DNA of 64,000 nucleotides from Treponema sp. OMZ 838. Its GTDB lineage: Bacteria > Spirochaetota > Spirochaetia > Treponematales > Treponemataceae. This document shows, piece by piece, positions 41,986 to 51,507 of this stretch (the stretch's first letter is position 1; each line of letters begins with the position of its first letter). The stretch lies in assembly GCF_000775995.1 (NCBI RefSeq), contig NZ_CP009227.1, positions 1,488,001 through 1,552,000 of the forward strand. Direction: 5' to 3'. A program made the position numbers and the translations under genes. The notes below the pieces were generated by a model. The model had not been told where the DNA came from. It saw only the letters and a list, made by a program, of their open reading frames with translations, and made no database searches.

Positions 41986-44070
41986 ATGATGATAACTAAT
42001 CTTGTGTATTCCGTATTGGCACTTGTCCTTGCGGGAAGCATTGCAGCATTGCTGTATGCCTTTGCAAAAACGCGCTGGATTAACCGGCAGCCGGTAGAGA
42101 ACGATGATTTACGGCGTATCAGCGGTTATATCTCGGAAGGAGCAATGGCTTTTTTGAACCGCGAATACAAGGCGTTGGTGCCTTTTATTGCAGCGGTTGC
42201 TTTGTTTTTGGCTGCCGGAAATAAAGGCGAGCTTAAAATGGAAGCGCTTACTTTTGTATTGGGCGCAGCGGTATCCCTGTTGGCAGGCTACATCGGCATG
42301 AAGGTTGCAACCGCGGCAAATGCGCGCACGGCGCAGGCGGCAAAAAACGGCGGTCTTACCCCGGCGTTAAAAGTTGCATTCTCCGGCGGCAGCGTCATGG
42401 GTATGAGCGTCGTCGGTCTTGCGCTATTCGGATTTTTTATTGTAATGCTTATAGGAACCCTGACTTACGGAACGGATATCAAGACTTTTTATGATATAAC
42501 GCTGCCGCTCGGAACCGCCTTTTCGCTTGGCGCTTCCTCAGTCGCGCTTTTCTCCCGTGTCGGCGGCGGTATCTTTACCAAAGCGGCGGACGTCGGTGCA
42601 GACTTGGTCGGTAAAGTAGAAAAAAACATCCCCGAAGACGACCCTCGCAACCCTGCCACTATTGCGGATAACGTCGGCGATAACGTCGGCGACGTCGCAG
42701 GTATGGGCGCAGACCTCTTTGAATCCTTTGTCGGTTCGCTGATTGGAGCAATGATTCTCGGTTTAACCGTTGCCGCTTCCGATTCCCTTAAATTAAAGCT
42801 GATGGTATTGCCGCTGTTGATTGCGGTTTTGGGTATTGTTGCATCCTTAGTCGGAACGATATTTGTACGTGCAAAACCGGGAAGTGATCCTCAAAAAGCG
42901 TTGAACGCCGGTACTTTCGGCGCGGCAATTCTGGCAACCGTATTCTTATTTATCGTATTGAAGTTCTTTATCGGCGAAGAAACCTTTAACGGAACCGCCG
43001 GTATGTACCATATCTTCGGCGCAACGATTACCGGTCTTGCCTCCGGCGTTCTTATCGGACTTTTAACCGAATACTATACCGGTACAGGCAAAAAGCCGGT
43101 TGTTTCGATTATGAATTCATGCGAAACAGGCGCCGCAACAACGATTATCACCGGTCTCGGTGTCGGTATGCGCAGTGCATTCCCGACCATCGTATTGATC
43201 GGAGCGGCAATCTGGGGCAGTTTCAGCTTGGCAGGTCTCTACGGTGTCGGTATTGCGGCAGTCGGTATGCTGGTTACGCTCGGTATTCAACTTGCCGTCG
43301 ATGCTTACGGCCCCATCGCGGATAACGCCGGCGGTCTTGCTCAGATGGCTGAGTTCCCGGGCGAAGTACGCGAAATTACCGACAGCCTCGACGCCGTCGG
43401 AAACACCACCGCTGCAATCGGAAAGGGTTTTGCTATCGGTTCCGCAGCATTAACCGCTATCATCCTTTTCACTTCATTCAAAGAACATACCGGCGTCGAT
43501 ATCGTCGATATTACGAATATCCCTGTTCTGACCGGTATCCTGCTGGGCGTTGCGGTACCGTTCCTCTTCTCCGCTATGGCGATGTCCGCAGTCGGTAAAG
43601 CCGCGTACAAGATGATAGAAGAAGTGCGCAGTCAGTTTAAAAACAAGCCCGGCATTTTGAACAACACCGAAAAACCGGACTATAAGCGCTGTGTAGACAT
43701 CAGTACGCAGGCCGCTATCCGCGAAATGGTTATCCCCGGTCTTGTCGCCATTATCACACCGATTTTAGTCGGCTTTGTCGGCGGCCCGGCGATGCTTATC
43801 GGGTTATTAACCGGCGTTACCGGCTCCGGCGTTGTACTCGCCATCTTTATGGCAAACTCCGGCGGCGCATGGGATAACGCAAAGAAGATGATTGAATCGG
43901 GCAGCGGGGCAGGCAAAGGCTCCGAAGCGCACAAGGCCGCCGTTGTCGGTGATACGGTCGGCGATCCTTTCAAAGATACCGCCGGTCCTTCGATCAATAT
44001 TTTGATAAAGCTGATGTCGATGGTCTCATTGGTTATCGCACCGATGTTGAAAACGTTCTGGGGCTTATAA
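41986..44070 (+). CDS. hppA: Membrane-bound pyrophosphatase (K+-dependent type)
   Basis: A 694-residue membrane pyrophosphatase with about 16 membrane segments. Substrate-binding motifs are conserved: [38 protein letters not shown] and a C-terminal [25 protein letters not shown] has Ala where K+-independent enzymes have Lys, so potassium dependence is expected. It couples hydrolysis of pyrophosphate to pumping of sodium or protons. Which ion cannot be decided by eye. GGAG lies seven bases before the ATG. Single gene with a strong terminator. Confidence 0.96.
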   Translation: MMITNLVYSVLALVLAGSIAALLYAFAKTRWINRQPVENDDLRRISGYISEGAMAFLNREYKALVPFIAAVALFLAAGNKGELKMEALTFVLGAAVSLLAGYIGMKVATAANARTAQAAKNGGLTPALKVAFSGGSVMGMSVVGLALFGFFIVMLIGTLTYGTDIKTFYDITLPLGTAFSLGASSVALFSRVGGGIFTKAADVGADLVGKVEKNIPEDDPRNPATIADNVGDNVGDVAGMGADLFESFVGSLIGAMILGLTVAASDSLKLKLMVLPLLIAVLGIVASLVGTIFVRAKPGSDPQKALNAGTFGAAILATVFLFIVLKFFIGEETFNGTAGMYHIFGATITGLASGVLIGLLTEYYTGTGKKPVVSIMNSCETGAATTIITGLGVGMRSAFPTIVLIGAAIWGSFSLAGLYGVGIAAVGMLVTLGIQLAVDAYGPIADNAGGLAQMAEFPGEVREITDSLDAVGNTTAAIGKGFAIGSAALTAIILFTSFKEHTGVDIVDITNIPVLTGILLGVAVPFLFSAMAMSAVGKAAYKMIEEVRSQFKNKPGILNNTEKPDYKRCVDISTQAAIREMVIPGLVAIITPILVGFVGGPAMLIGLLTGVTGSGVVLAIFMANSGGAWDNAKKMIESGSGAGKGSEAHKAAVVGDTVGDPFKDTAGPSINILIKLMSMVSLVIAPMLKTFWGL

Positions 44071-44132
44071 AAGAAGTCCTCTGTATAGCGCTTGCGGTAC
44101 TACGCTCCGATGGGTGTAAACCGCAGGGCAAA

Positions 44133-44172
44133 AAAAAGCCGGTTTATGGTTGTCCATAGACCGGCTTTTTTA
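44133..44172. terminator. Bidirectional terminator between hppA and trpS
   Basis: AAAAGCCGGTTTATGG (44134-44149) pairs with CCATAGACCGGCTTTT (44153-44168), with T on the plus side and A-run, hence U-run on the minus side, so it can serve both convergent genes. Confidence 0.9.
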
Positions 44173-44195
44173 TAATTTGTTGAACTTTCTTCTCG

Positions 44196-45245
44196 TTACC
44201 GGTTTTTTTTCTGTACTTCTTCCGCTTTTCGGGAAATTTTATTCCAAACACTGGAAACACCCATCGCTTTTTTTACAATTTTAAGGGTTTGTGCGGCTTC
44301 CGCCCGCATCTTCATCGTACCGTTGTAGATAATTTCGTCGATGAAGCCTCGTTTGGATGCATACATCGCACGCTGTTCTCTAATAGGTTCAAGGAAAGTA
44401 TTGATGGCGGCTGCAAGTTTATCCTTTACTTCGACATCGCCGACTTTTCCCTTCCGGTAGCGTTCTTTTAAATCTTCAATTTCCGCTTTGTTCGGATTAA
44501 AGGCGTCATGGTAGATAAACACCGGATTCCCCTCTACAGTTCCCGGAATGTCGGCGCTGGTTCGGTTGGGATCGGTATACATACTGCGTACCTTTTTTAT
44601 CACTGTTTTTTCATCATCGCAAAGGAAGATGGCATTATTCAAACTCTTCGACATCTTAGCTTGCCCGTCCGTACCGACGAGCGAGCCGCAGTCGCTCACC
44701 ATAACCTCCGGCAATGGAAATACATCACCGTACATATAGTTAAAGCGCTTTGCGATTTCCCGCGTCAATTCGACATGGCTTTCGTTGTCCTTGCCGACCG
44801 GTACCAGATTTGCACGGGGCAGCAAAATATCGGCAGCTTGCAGCACCGGATAGCCGAGAAGCCCAAGCGGTAATTCGGAAAGATGCGCCGCCTTTGCCAT
44901 ATCCTTTATGGAAGGAATACGCTGCAGCCGCGGTACGGTAACAAGGTCGGAAAAGAACAGGTTCAATTCGCATACTTCCGGTACCGCTGATTGCAGATAA
45001 ATAACCGATTTTTCAGGATCGATTCCGCAAGCCAAATAATCCAGCGCCATTTGCCGTACATTATCGGCAAGTTCATCGATATAGTGTTTTTCGGGCTTGG
45101 TTGTCAGTGTATGCAAGTCTGCAATAATAAAAAAGCAGTCAAATTCTTCTTGAAGCCGCACACGGTTCCTAATCGAGCCGACATAATGCCCCAGATGAAG
45201 GTTCCCTGTAGGGCGATCACCCGTTAAAATTCGTTTTCTTTCCAT
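44196..45245 (-). CDS. trpS: Tryptophanyl-tRNA synthetase
   Basis: A 349-residue class I synthetase charging tRNA-Trp. The HIGH-like motif is [10 protein letters not shown] near residue 15 and the second signature is AKMSKSLNN near residue 200. [11 protein letters not shown] and [17 protein letters not shown] are typical of TrpRS. A promoter (TTGCAC-18-TACTAT) ends seven bases before the ATG and no Shine-Dalgarno is present, so it is probably leaderless. It converges on hppA. Confidence 0.96.
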   Translation of the reverse strand: MERKRILTGDRPTGNLHLGHYVGSIRNRVRLQEEFDCFFIIADLHTLTTKPEKHYIDELADNVRQMALDYLACGIDPEKSVIYLQSAVPEVCELNLFFSDLVTVPRLQRIPSIKDMAKAAHLSELPLGLLGYPVLQAADILLPRANLVPVGKDNESHVELTREIAKRFNYMYGDVFPLPEVMVSDCGSLVGTDGQAKMSKSLNNAIFLCDDEKTVIKKVRSMYTDPNRTSADIPGTVEGNPVFIYHDAFNPNKAEIEDLKERYRKGKVGDVEVKDKLAAAINTFLEPIREQRAMYASKRGFIDEIIYNGTMKMRAEAAQTLKIVKKAMGVSSVWNKISRKAEEVQKKNR

Positions 45246-45252
45246 AAAAGCG

Positions 45253-45282
45253 ATAGTACCATGTTTATATTTAGCAGTGCAA
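45253..45282 (-). promoter_or_regulatory. trpS promoter, probable leaderless start
   Basis: On the minus strand, TTGCAC (45282-45277), an 18-base spacer and TACTAT (45258-45253). The ATG begins at 45245. Confidence 0.6.
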
Positions 45283-45307
45283 GGGTAACCGCAAAAGAAG
45301 CAACGCG

Positions 45308-46222
45308 TTAGTACATAATCGACTTAACCAAAATGAACAGCATTACATTTCGTTCAGGCGCATCGTTATCGTCGGCAATCCGCGCACATTCGGTCCGTAC
45401 CGGCGCATGCCGATTTAAATTACCGGCGAGCGACCAAAAGGCTGAATACTTTATGGATGCTCGGTATAATTCTTCACCTGTTATATCGAGTATATTAATT
45501 AATTGTTTAAAACTCTCCGGATGTTCCCGGTACTTATCCAACACGGAAATATCGCAATCCTCCATAAGTGCATCCGGCTTTCCATTGTTATATTTAATAT
45601 CAAAATCTGAAAGAAGTTTTATAAGCTCATCTTTTTGTTCTTTAGTGCCCTTAAACGCCGTAATTTTATCTTTAAAAATATCCTCCCATGCCAACACAGA
45701 GGCAATTTTCTGAATAGGTGCGGAATCGCCTGTTGCAAAAAAGATACTCCAGAGTATATCAAGTTCCGTTGCATTGCGTATATCGGCTGTCAGCGGATCA
45801 TATTCGGTTTTATCATCGATAACACCTTTGATAAAACCTTTTAAATAAGCATCATTTTCTTTTTCATACAGTTTGTTTAAAAGCTGCTTATCTTTGAGGC
45901 CGACAACCAGAATAAGAAACCGCCGTTCTTCGCTATCGCTTTTGCTATATATGGTCATAAGCTGATTGAAGGATTGTTCCGTAGGAAAGATTTTTGAAAA
46001 AAAGAATACCGTCGGATAATACCACGAGGCTTCTCTGTCCGGGTGGTGTTCGTTAAAAAAAGATTTCAATAATTCCGGCGCTTTTTGATATTCTTTCGTT
46101 TTATAAAAATCCATTATTTGATCATCGATTGTTTGATACCCTTACGCCGCAGCATGTGCTCCGCAGATTACAGCAAATACAAGTGTACAAAAGAAACGGA
46201 TAACGGCTTTCTGTTTTAGCAT
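45308..46222 (-). pseudogene. Exported hypothetical protein gene split by an in-frame TAA
   Basis: ATG at 46222 after GGGG opens a signal peptide (LKQKAVIRFFCTLVFAVI, then CGAHAAA) that ends in TAA at 46144-46142. The same frame continues without another stop to 45308, first as GYQTIDDQIM, then as a helical protein of about 270 residues (MDFYKTKEYQKAPELLKSFF). The TAA thus separates an intact signal peptide from its mature protein. Either the gene is inactivated, the stop is read through, or internal ATG 46114 makes a cytoplasmic form (no good Shine-Dalgarno there). No domain is recognised in the mature part, which looks like helical repeats. Confidence 0.7.
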
Positions 46223-46510
46223 ATAATATATCCCCTTTCGATAGTGATGGAGATATTTTAACCGATCTGAGGTAAACCGTCTATTCATAATGAGTTCTGG
46301 CAAATTGACGTTGGAAAATATATAGTTAAATCGAAAAAGGAAAGGATTATGATATATTGACGGTTGGTTGGATGTATAATATATGGAAGGGAAATAGCAC
46401 TCCGCTATCGAGATGCAGCAACCGGCAAAGTGTATATTTTGTTCAGTTGCCGCATTTCGAACAATTGTTATGGGAACCCCTAAAAGCTAACCCTATTTTT
46501 AGAGATGCCT

Positions 46511-47212
46511 TTATCTTCTTTTGCCGAATAAGCGGAGGAGGGCTAAGAAGATATTAATAAAGTCAAGATACAGCTCTAATGCGCCGATAATCGCAACCTT
46601 CTTAAAATCTTCATTATCCTGTGCATAGCGGGCAGCTTGTGTAATCTTTTGCGTGTCATAAGCGGTTAGTCCGGTAAATACACCGACAGCCACAAAAGAA
46701 ATCAGCCAACTGAGCGAAGAAGAATTCATAAACCAGTTAACGATTGATGCAATGATCAGTCCGGTAAGCGCCATCATCAAATACTTACCAGCCGAGTTTA
46801 GATTGCTCTTTGTCGTTGCCCCGTAAATACTCATTGCACCGAACATCAGCGCTGTTATGACAAAAATACTTACAACAGAAGTACGCGTGTAGACAAAGAG
46901 TACCACCGAAAGCGTCAATCCGTTAACAATCGAGTAGACCACAAAAGAAGCGGCTGCAACCGGAAAGCTCATTTTTCTGATACCTGCCGACAGAATAATG
47001 ACCAGTGCAAATTCTGCGAGGATTAATCCCATGAAGGTAAAGTTGCTTCCAAAGATAAACCGTGCAAGCGCTCTGCTATTGAATACCGCAAAGGCTGCAA
47101 TCCCGCTGATTGCTAAAGCTGCAACCATCCATCCGTATACGGCGGTGATAAACCGCTGAGAGATTTTTTCATTTGCTTGCTGCAATGAAATGTTGTCAGG
47201 TGATGTGTTCAT
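46511..47212 (-). CDS. Bax inhibitor-1 / YccA family membrane protein
   Basis: A 233-residue protein with seven membrane segments. It has the family signature near the C-terminus (TGLTAYDTQKITQAARYAQ) and the conserved LYLDFINIFLALLRLFG end. Bacterial BI-1 proteins act as calcium-leak channels or as modulators of membrane proteases such as FtsH. Here the role is unassigned. Start at ATG 47212. The preceding 288-base gap (46223-46510) holds no gene I can support. Confidence 0.9.
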   Translation of the reverse strand: MNTSPDNISLQQANEKISQRFITAVYGWMVAALAISGIAAFAVFNSRALARFIFGSNFTFMGLILAEFALVIILSAGIRKMSFPVAAASFVVYSIVNGLTLSVVLFVYTRTSVVSIFVITALMFGAMSIYGATTKSNLNSAGKYLMMALTGLIIASIVNWFMNSSSLSWLISFVAVGVFTGLTAYDTQKITQAARYAQDNEDFKKVAIIGALELYLDFINIFLALLRLFGKRR

Positions 47213-47258
47213 GTTCTTAATATACAAATGAATATCTAATATGTCAATCAATCGGGTG

Positions 47259-47287
47259 TTGACAGGAGGCGGGTAAATCCGTATATT
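47259..47287 (+). promoter_or_regulatory. Promoter of ssrA
   Basis: TTGACA (47259-47264), a 17-base spacer and TATATT (47282-47287), 16 bases before the RNA. Confidence 0.8.
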
Positions 47288-47303
47288 CGATGCGATTAAG
47301 CCT

Positions 47304-47649
47304 GGGGATGTTCCGGTTTCGACTAGGAAGCAGAGGCTTGAGTTGCAGGTGGAGAGCCGTACTCCTAAAAAGCGGCAAACTTTATAACTGCCAACAATGA
47401 CAGTTCCGACTACGCATTAGCTGCGTAATCGCGGAACCTACCGAGTGTTGCTTCCGAGCGAGGTAGAGTTCCGACGCTACTCGGAGCTTGCTTTTTACCG
47501 GATGCGGACGGTAAAAAGGACACTTCCCGCAATACGGATTCGACGCTTTCGGCGCTGACACCGGATCCCGACAATCACCTCGCGCCGATAAACCTGTAGA
47601 CGCTCCTGTGTCTCTTTTTAGGACGGGGGTTCAATTCCCCCCATCTCCA
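47304..47649 (+). ncRNA. ssrA: Transfer-messenger RNA
   Basis: About 346 bases. The 5' GGGGATG pairs with 3' CATCTCC, forming the tRNA-like acceptor, and GGGGGTTCAATTCCCCC is the T arm. The tag frame 47390-47428 encodes ANNDSSDYALAA then stop, with the first residue added by alanyl-tmRNA. The rest holds the pseudoknot region (for example the GCTTTTTACCGGAT segment). It rescues stalled ribosomes with SmpB, whose gene is not in the window. CCA is not encoded. The stem ATCCGCA / TGCGGAT at 47659-47682 may help 3' processing or termination. Confidence 0.96.
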
Positions 47650-47718
47650 ACACTCCTTATCCGCAGCCATCCGGTTGCGGATATACGGCAAAACAGACTC
47701 TTTTTCTTTCCAACCAAT

Positions 47719-48762
47719 TTATTGATACATAATTAAATACGGGCGCGGGTTAAGTAAAAATACTTCTTCCGGTTTCATAATCGGAACGTCATAACCGGCC
47801 CCCTCAACCATCGGTTTTAAGAAGAGCTTAAACGACTTTAAGGGAATATTTTTTGCGGCTGCGTTATATGCATACGTTTCTTTTTTTAACTTCGGTGAGC
47901 CGAAACCGTCGGAACAATGAATGAGCTGCACCCGCTCGTAATTGCTTTTTACTAAGTGCCGCTGTTGAATCATTTTTGCATTAAACTGATGAATAACCAA
48001 CATACGTCTGCCGCCGATACCGTGCTCAATCATATAATTCTGGATAATTTGCTGCGCTTCGTTGATCTCCTCCGCTGTAACGGAACCGATTTCCTTCATC
48101 GGTTTTGTGGTTCTCCATTCGGGATCAAGCGCGAGATGGACATTCGGGTATTTTAAGAACGGAAGCAGCTTTTTTGTTGCCTCGGCTACAGAGTACTTGC
48201 CAATTTGATGGTCGAGGAACACATACCAGCCTCGCTCCGCGGCAAACGCAATATACTGCTCTACAATAGCGGTAGAAAGTATACCGATTTCGCCGGCAGG
48301 CCAGCAGGTACCGTAAATGATATAAAATGCAGGGATAATATTCCGATTGCCGTTTGCGGAATCGTAGAGTTTAACGAATTCGTTCATAATCGGCTCAATC
48401 TCTTCAAGCGAATACTGACCGAGTATCCCCATCGTGCGGGCATTCGGTTTTCCATACAGCGCAAAAACATCGCTATTGAGCAATACCGATTGCAAGCCGT
48501 GCTCCGCCCGCTCTTTGTTCTTTATGATATCCTGATACTCAATAGGCCCTGCCAGACCGCCTGTTTCCATCACGGTGATCTCCGGTTTATTGAGGAAAAG
48601 GGCACGGGGAAAGACCGGCTTCCATTCAATCTGTCCCTGTGGAACGGCGGTGTTCCTTTCAGGATTGACGGAATCATAGGCAAAGGCACCGGTGGTATAA
48701 AACACGGCGGCACAAAGAAGTAGGGCGATTTTTTTCGGCAAAGATACTACCATAGCTTTCAT
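47719..48762 (-). CDS. Exported conserved hypothetical protein
   Basis: About 347 residues. Signal peptide (KKIALLLCAAVFYTTGAFA) and then a globular domain with alternating helices and strands that suggests a TIM-barrel fold: IIPAFYIIYGTCW, GWYVFLDHQIGKYS, VHLALDPEWRTTK, MLVIHQF. The acidic residues in LALDPEW could be catalytic, as in glycosidase-like barrels, but no family is recognised. Start chosen at ATG 48762. No good Shine-Dalgarno is evident; ATG 48753 is an alternative. Periplasmic or extracellular. Confidence 0.75.
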   Translation of the reverse strand: MKAMVVSLPKKIALLLCAAVFYTTGAFAYDSVNPERNTAVPQGQIEWKPVFPRALFLNKPEITVMETGGLAGPIEYQDIIKNKERAEHGLQSVLLNSDVFALYGKPNARTMGILGQYSLEEIEPIMNEFVKLYDSANGNRNIIPAFYIIYGTCWPAGEIGILSTAIVEQYIAFAAERGWYVFLDHQIGKYSVAEATKKLLPFLKYPNVHLALDPEWRTTKPMKEIGSVTAEEINEAQQIIQNYMIEHGIGGRRMLVIHQFNAKMIQQRHLVKSNYERVQLIHCSDGFGSPKLKKETYAYNAAAKNIPLKSFKLFLKPMVEGAGYDVPIMKPEEVFLLNPRPYLIMYQ

Positions 48763-48843
48763 AGTATCGGCAGTAAATAAAAAAGCTATAGGTATGAAAC
48801 ACCCGCAGATTCTGCATGGAATCCCCGCCGTCCTTGGCAGTTC

Positions 48844-48976
48844 TGACACGTTGAGGGTTTTTCAGTAGCGGCACGGATGCCATTGTTCGGGAATGTACAT
48901 CCTTGCACATTCCCGAACAGCGCTTTTGCAAATAGACGGTATAGATACGAGGCGCGAGCACAAATTAACCGCAGGC
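48844..48976 (+). repeat. 133-bp direct repeat, left copy
   Basis: Matches 49071-49203 base for base except three positions and without gaps. It contains the hairpin TGTTCGGGAATGT / ACATTCCCGAACA and about half of the 123-bp element. Confidence 0.85.
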
Positions 48977-48978
48977 AC

Positions 48979-49036
48979 GGTAAAAAATATACATCCTTGT
49001 ATATTTTTTACCTGCGTGTTTGCAGGGCAAACACGC
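48979..49036. repeat. Two perfect hairpins in the spacer of the 133-bp repeats
   Basis: GGTAAAAAATATACA (48979-48993) with its complement at 48998-49012, loop TCCT; then GCGTGTTTGC (49014-49023) with its complement at 49027-49036. A CCACCA / TGGTGG stem follows at about 49050-49066. Confidence 0.75.
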
Positions 49037-49070
49037 TACTGACTAAAACCACCACCATCCGTGGTGGAGA

Positions 49071-49203
49071 TGACACGTTGAGGATTTTTCAGTAGCGGCA
49101 CGGATGCCATTGTTCGGGAATGTACATCCTTGCACATTCCCGAACAGCACTTTTGAAAATAGACGGTATAGATACGAGGCGCGAGCACAAATTAACCGCA
49201 GGC
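49071..49203 (+). repeat. 133-bp direct repeat, right copy
   Basis: Second copy of 48844-48976. Its right part runs into the complete 123-bp palindromic element at 49150-49272. Confidence 0.85.
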
Positions 49204-49272
49204 GTATCTTTGATACGTTGAGGATTAATTTGTGTGCAGCAACGAAGTAGATATGCCGTATATTTTCAAAAG
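49150..49272 (-). repeat. 123-bp palindromic repeat element, copy 2 (inverted)
   Basis: The reverse complement of 15309-15431, same length and about seven differences. Nested palindromes: outer CTTTTGAAAATA / TATTTTCAAAAG, inner CACAAATTAA / TTAATTTGTG and CGTATC / GATACG. Confidence 0.85.
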
Positions 49273-49274
49273 AA

Positions 49275-49309
49275 AAGGACGGCCTGATCAACAGCATCAA
49301 ACCGTCCTT
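49275..49309 (-). terminator. Terminator of the lepB-ftsI-glycosyltransferase operon
   Basis: AAGGACGG (49275-49282) pairs with CCGTCCTT (49302-49309). Read on the minus strand the stem is followed by TTTTCTTTTG. A second stem, AACCTGTTC / GAACAGGTT at 49430-49463, lies just after the gene and may also contribute. Confidence 0.6.
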
Positions 49310-49470
49310 ATTTCGGGTGTATAAGAAACGGCGTCTGGATGTTGGTACCGCCGTTTAATGTCCCCTTCTGTTTTTATTATCGGCGGCTGCTGTAAAATGT
49401 TTAGAAGTTTTTTGTTCTTTAAGATATTAAACCTGTTCGGAAACTTCCGTTTCTGAACAGGTTATCTTAT

Positions 49471-51507
49471 CTACTTGTTTTTAAATATCTCGTACACCTG
49501 CATCGCCATTCGGCGAATCCTTTTGTATATCGTTTCTGCTGCAGCGATGGGGGGCAGTCCGCTATCTTTGCCGGTTTCGTCGTGAAAAAAGAGCACGGCA
49601 ACCAAATCTTTCGCAAAACCGTTCTTGATTTTCTCATCTATTTTATTGAGCTGTGCAATTAAGGCAGCCTGCTCACGGGCGCTGCTCCCGTTACCGGAAT
49701 GTGCGTTTTGGGGTGTGCCTGCTTCGTTGTATTCCGCTAAGCGGCGGCACAATGCCTCGGCTTTTTCGGCTTGGGCTGCGAGACCGGCGGCACTCTCGGT
49801 CATTGCCTTGACCGAAGCGGCTAGCTGCCGCTTCCGCGCACCGCAGCCGTCTAGGAATGCTTGGGAATACACGCTTTTTACAAGGGTTTCCAACCGTTCA
49901 TCGATGGCGGTGCGCGGGAGTCCGCCGGTCATGCCCGCAAAATATTCCGCAGTACAGGCAGGCATTCCGGGAATAAACACTCCGTGCGGCATAAGATTGA
50001 AGGTTTTAACCTCCGGATATTTGGCAAGCGTGCTTTCAAACCACCACGCATAGAGCAGCATCCGGCGGTCGGTCAGCACCGTACCTCCGGCATAATCCTT
50101 ATGCAGCGAAGGAAATGCCGAATATAAGCTGTTAAAATTCGCTTCCTCTGCGGAAGCAACACGGGTAGAGCGGGTATGGACGGCTTCTTCAAAGGTGCTG
50201 CCTGCAAAGTGGGTTTGCTTACCGGGATAGGCTAAATCCAACCCCGCCATGATAACGGGCTTGGCGCCGATATACCGCGCAAAATCCCACGCAGTCGTTG
50301 CAACCGAACCTCCGGCGGCGAGTACACAGTCCTCATCGCCGTTTTGCTTTTCGCCTTTGCTTTCAAGATAACGGGCAAAGGGTACCGAAGATTCGGAGAG
50401 GAATACTGCACGGTAACGCTGCCGGAGTACCGCCGGAAAAACCGCGGCCTCGCTGATTAAAATGGACTTGCTTGTGTCCAATCCGGCGGTATGCAGGTAG
50501 TTCCAATACTGCGGGTCAAAGCTGAGGATAAAATCCGGTGTAATGCCCGCCCGCAGACATGCCCGCAGCGCCGTATCCACGGCAATAATCAGAAAATCTT
50601 TGCCGCTTTTTTTTATCTGCTCAAGATGAGCGGTTAAACTCGGCCCGCCGGCAAGGACAACGGCTGCCGTATCGGGAAAAGCATTTTTAAAACAACCGAT
50701 CTTTGCCGCCGTACAAAGCATATCGAGGTTCTTTACCGTATTTTTTAACCACAGTGTACCGAAGCGTTCCAGCGTTTTGGCATTGATGCTGTTTTTCATT
50801 TTATTCCGCTCAAGCAGCGTAAAAAAAGTCCCGTACCACGGTTTATACGTTTCGGAGGAAACGGGCGCTTTAAACAGTATCTTGTTATTCCACCCCGTCG
50901 AAGCGAGAAACGAGGCGGCTTCTTCCGGTTGTGTTCCGATCAGAAGGCTTAAACGCCGGTGCCGAAAAAAGGAATCGAGCGGGCGGGCAGCCAAGCAGCA
51001 CAGAAAAATATCCCGATCCGCTTCGATGATCACCGCTTCGGCAGCGGGAAACCGTTCGATATACTGCGACGCAAGATAGCCTAAGCCGAGCCCCGTAAAA
51101 ATACAGCGGCTCTGCGCCTCTGCGGTTTGAAAAAATTCGGAATCGAGGATACGGCGGGCTTCTTCTTGAGGGTTATATTTGGAATGCACAAAGCTGCCGT
51201 TTACCGCCAGCGTCGGCGTATGTTCCATACCCTTTGCTTTTGCTTGTACTAATCGATATGCGGGCGGTACGGCTTGTAAACACTGGAGAGCCGTTTCCGG
51301 TCGATTGAGCCCAATTCTTGCCGCCTGTTCGGGAAAGCGAACGGTAAAGTCATTACAATTTTGGAGAAATACTTCGGTATCGATGGTAAAGGGTACGCCG
51401 GCAGAAGCTGTTCCGGCACCGATGGAAGTAACGTTGTTTCCGGTGGAAGCCGAGCCGACAGAAGCTGCGCCGATAAAAGCTGCGCCGTTATTCGAGGGTG
51501 AGTTCAA
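49471..51507 (-). CDS. Maf-type (DUF115/MptE-like) glycosyltransferase
   Basis: About 678 residues. The central domain shows the motility-associated-factor pattern: AAVVLAGGPSLTAHLEQI, AVDTALRACLRAGITPDFI, VLAAGGSVATTAWDFARYIG and VIMAGLDLAYPGK. Maf proteins transfer nonulosonic acids onto flagellin, and treponemal flagellins are known to be glycosylated, so FlaB is a natural target. It could also modify another surface protein. It overlaps the 3' end of ftsI by 20 bases with a TTG start at 51507. The first ~40 residues are low complexity (Gly, Ala, Ser, Thr, Asn), so the true start may be further in. A C-terminal helical region (~560-640) is rich in Ala and Gln. Confidence 0.85.
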   Translation of the reverse strand: MNSPSNNGAAFIGAASVGSASTGNNVTSIGAGTASAGVPFTIDTEVFLQNCNDFTVRFPEQAARIGLNRPETALQCLQAVPPAYRLVQAKAKGMEHTPTLAVNGSFVHSKYNPQEEARRILDSEFFQTAEAQSRCIFTGLGLGYLASQYIERFPAAEAVIIEADRDIFLCCLAARPLDSFFRHRRLSLLIGTQPEEAASFLASTGWNNKILFKAPVSSETYKPWYGTFFTLLERNKMKNSINAKTLERFGTLWLKNTVKNLDMLCTAAKIGCFKNAFPDTAAVVLAGGPSLTAHLEQIKKSGKDFLIIAVDTALRACLRAGITPDFILSFDPQYWNYLHTAGLDTSKSILISEAAVFPAVLRQRYRAVFLSESSVPFARYLESKGEKQNGDEDCVLAAGGSVATTAWDFARYIGAKPVIMAGLDLAYPGKQTHFAGSTFEEAVHTRSTRVASAEEANFNSLYSAFPSLHKDYAGGTVLTDRRMLLYAWWFESTLAKYPEVKTFNLMPHGVFIPGMPACTAEYFAGMTGGLPRTAIDERLETLVKSVYSQAFLDGCGARKRQLAASVKAMTESAAGLAAQAEKAEALCRRLAEYNEAGTPQNAHSGNGSSAREQAALIAQLNKIDEKIKNGFAKDLVAVLFFHDETGKDSGLPPIAAAETIYKRIRRMAMQVYEIFKNK

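Noticed and set aside
42000..44070. Short frames within hppA on both strands
   Set aside because: Shadows of a fully conserved membrane pyrophosphatase.
46357..46557. A 66-codon plus-strand frame before the BI-1 gene
   Set aside because: No ribosome binding site, TTG start, and its 3' end overlaps the conserved end of the BI-1 gene. Composition is not protein-like.
48844..49203. Possible CRISPR array from regularly spaced repeats
   Set aside because: Only two long copies (133 bp) with palindromic, non-unique spacer; no further repeats and no cas genes.
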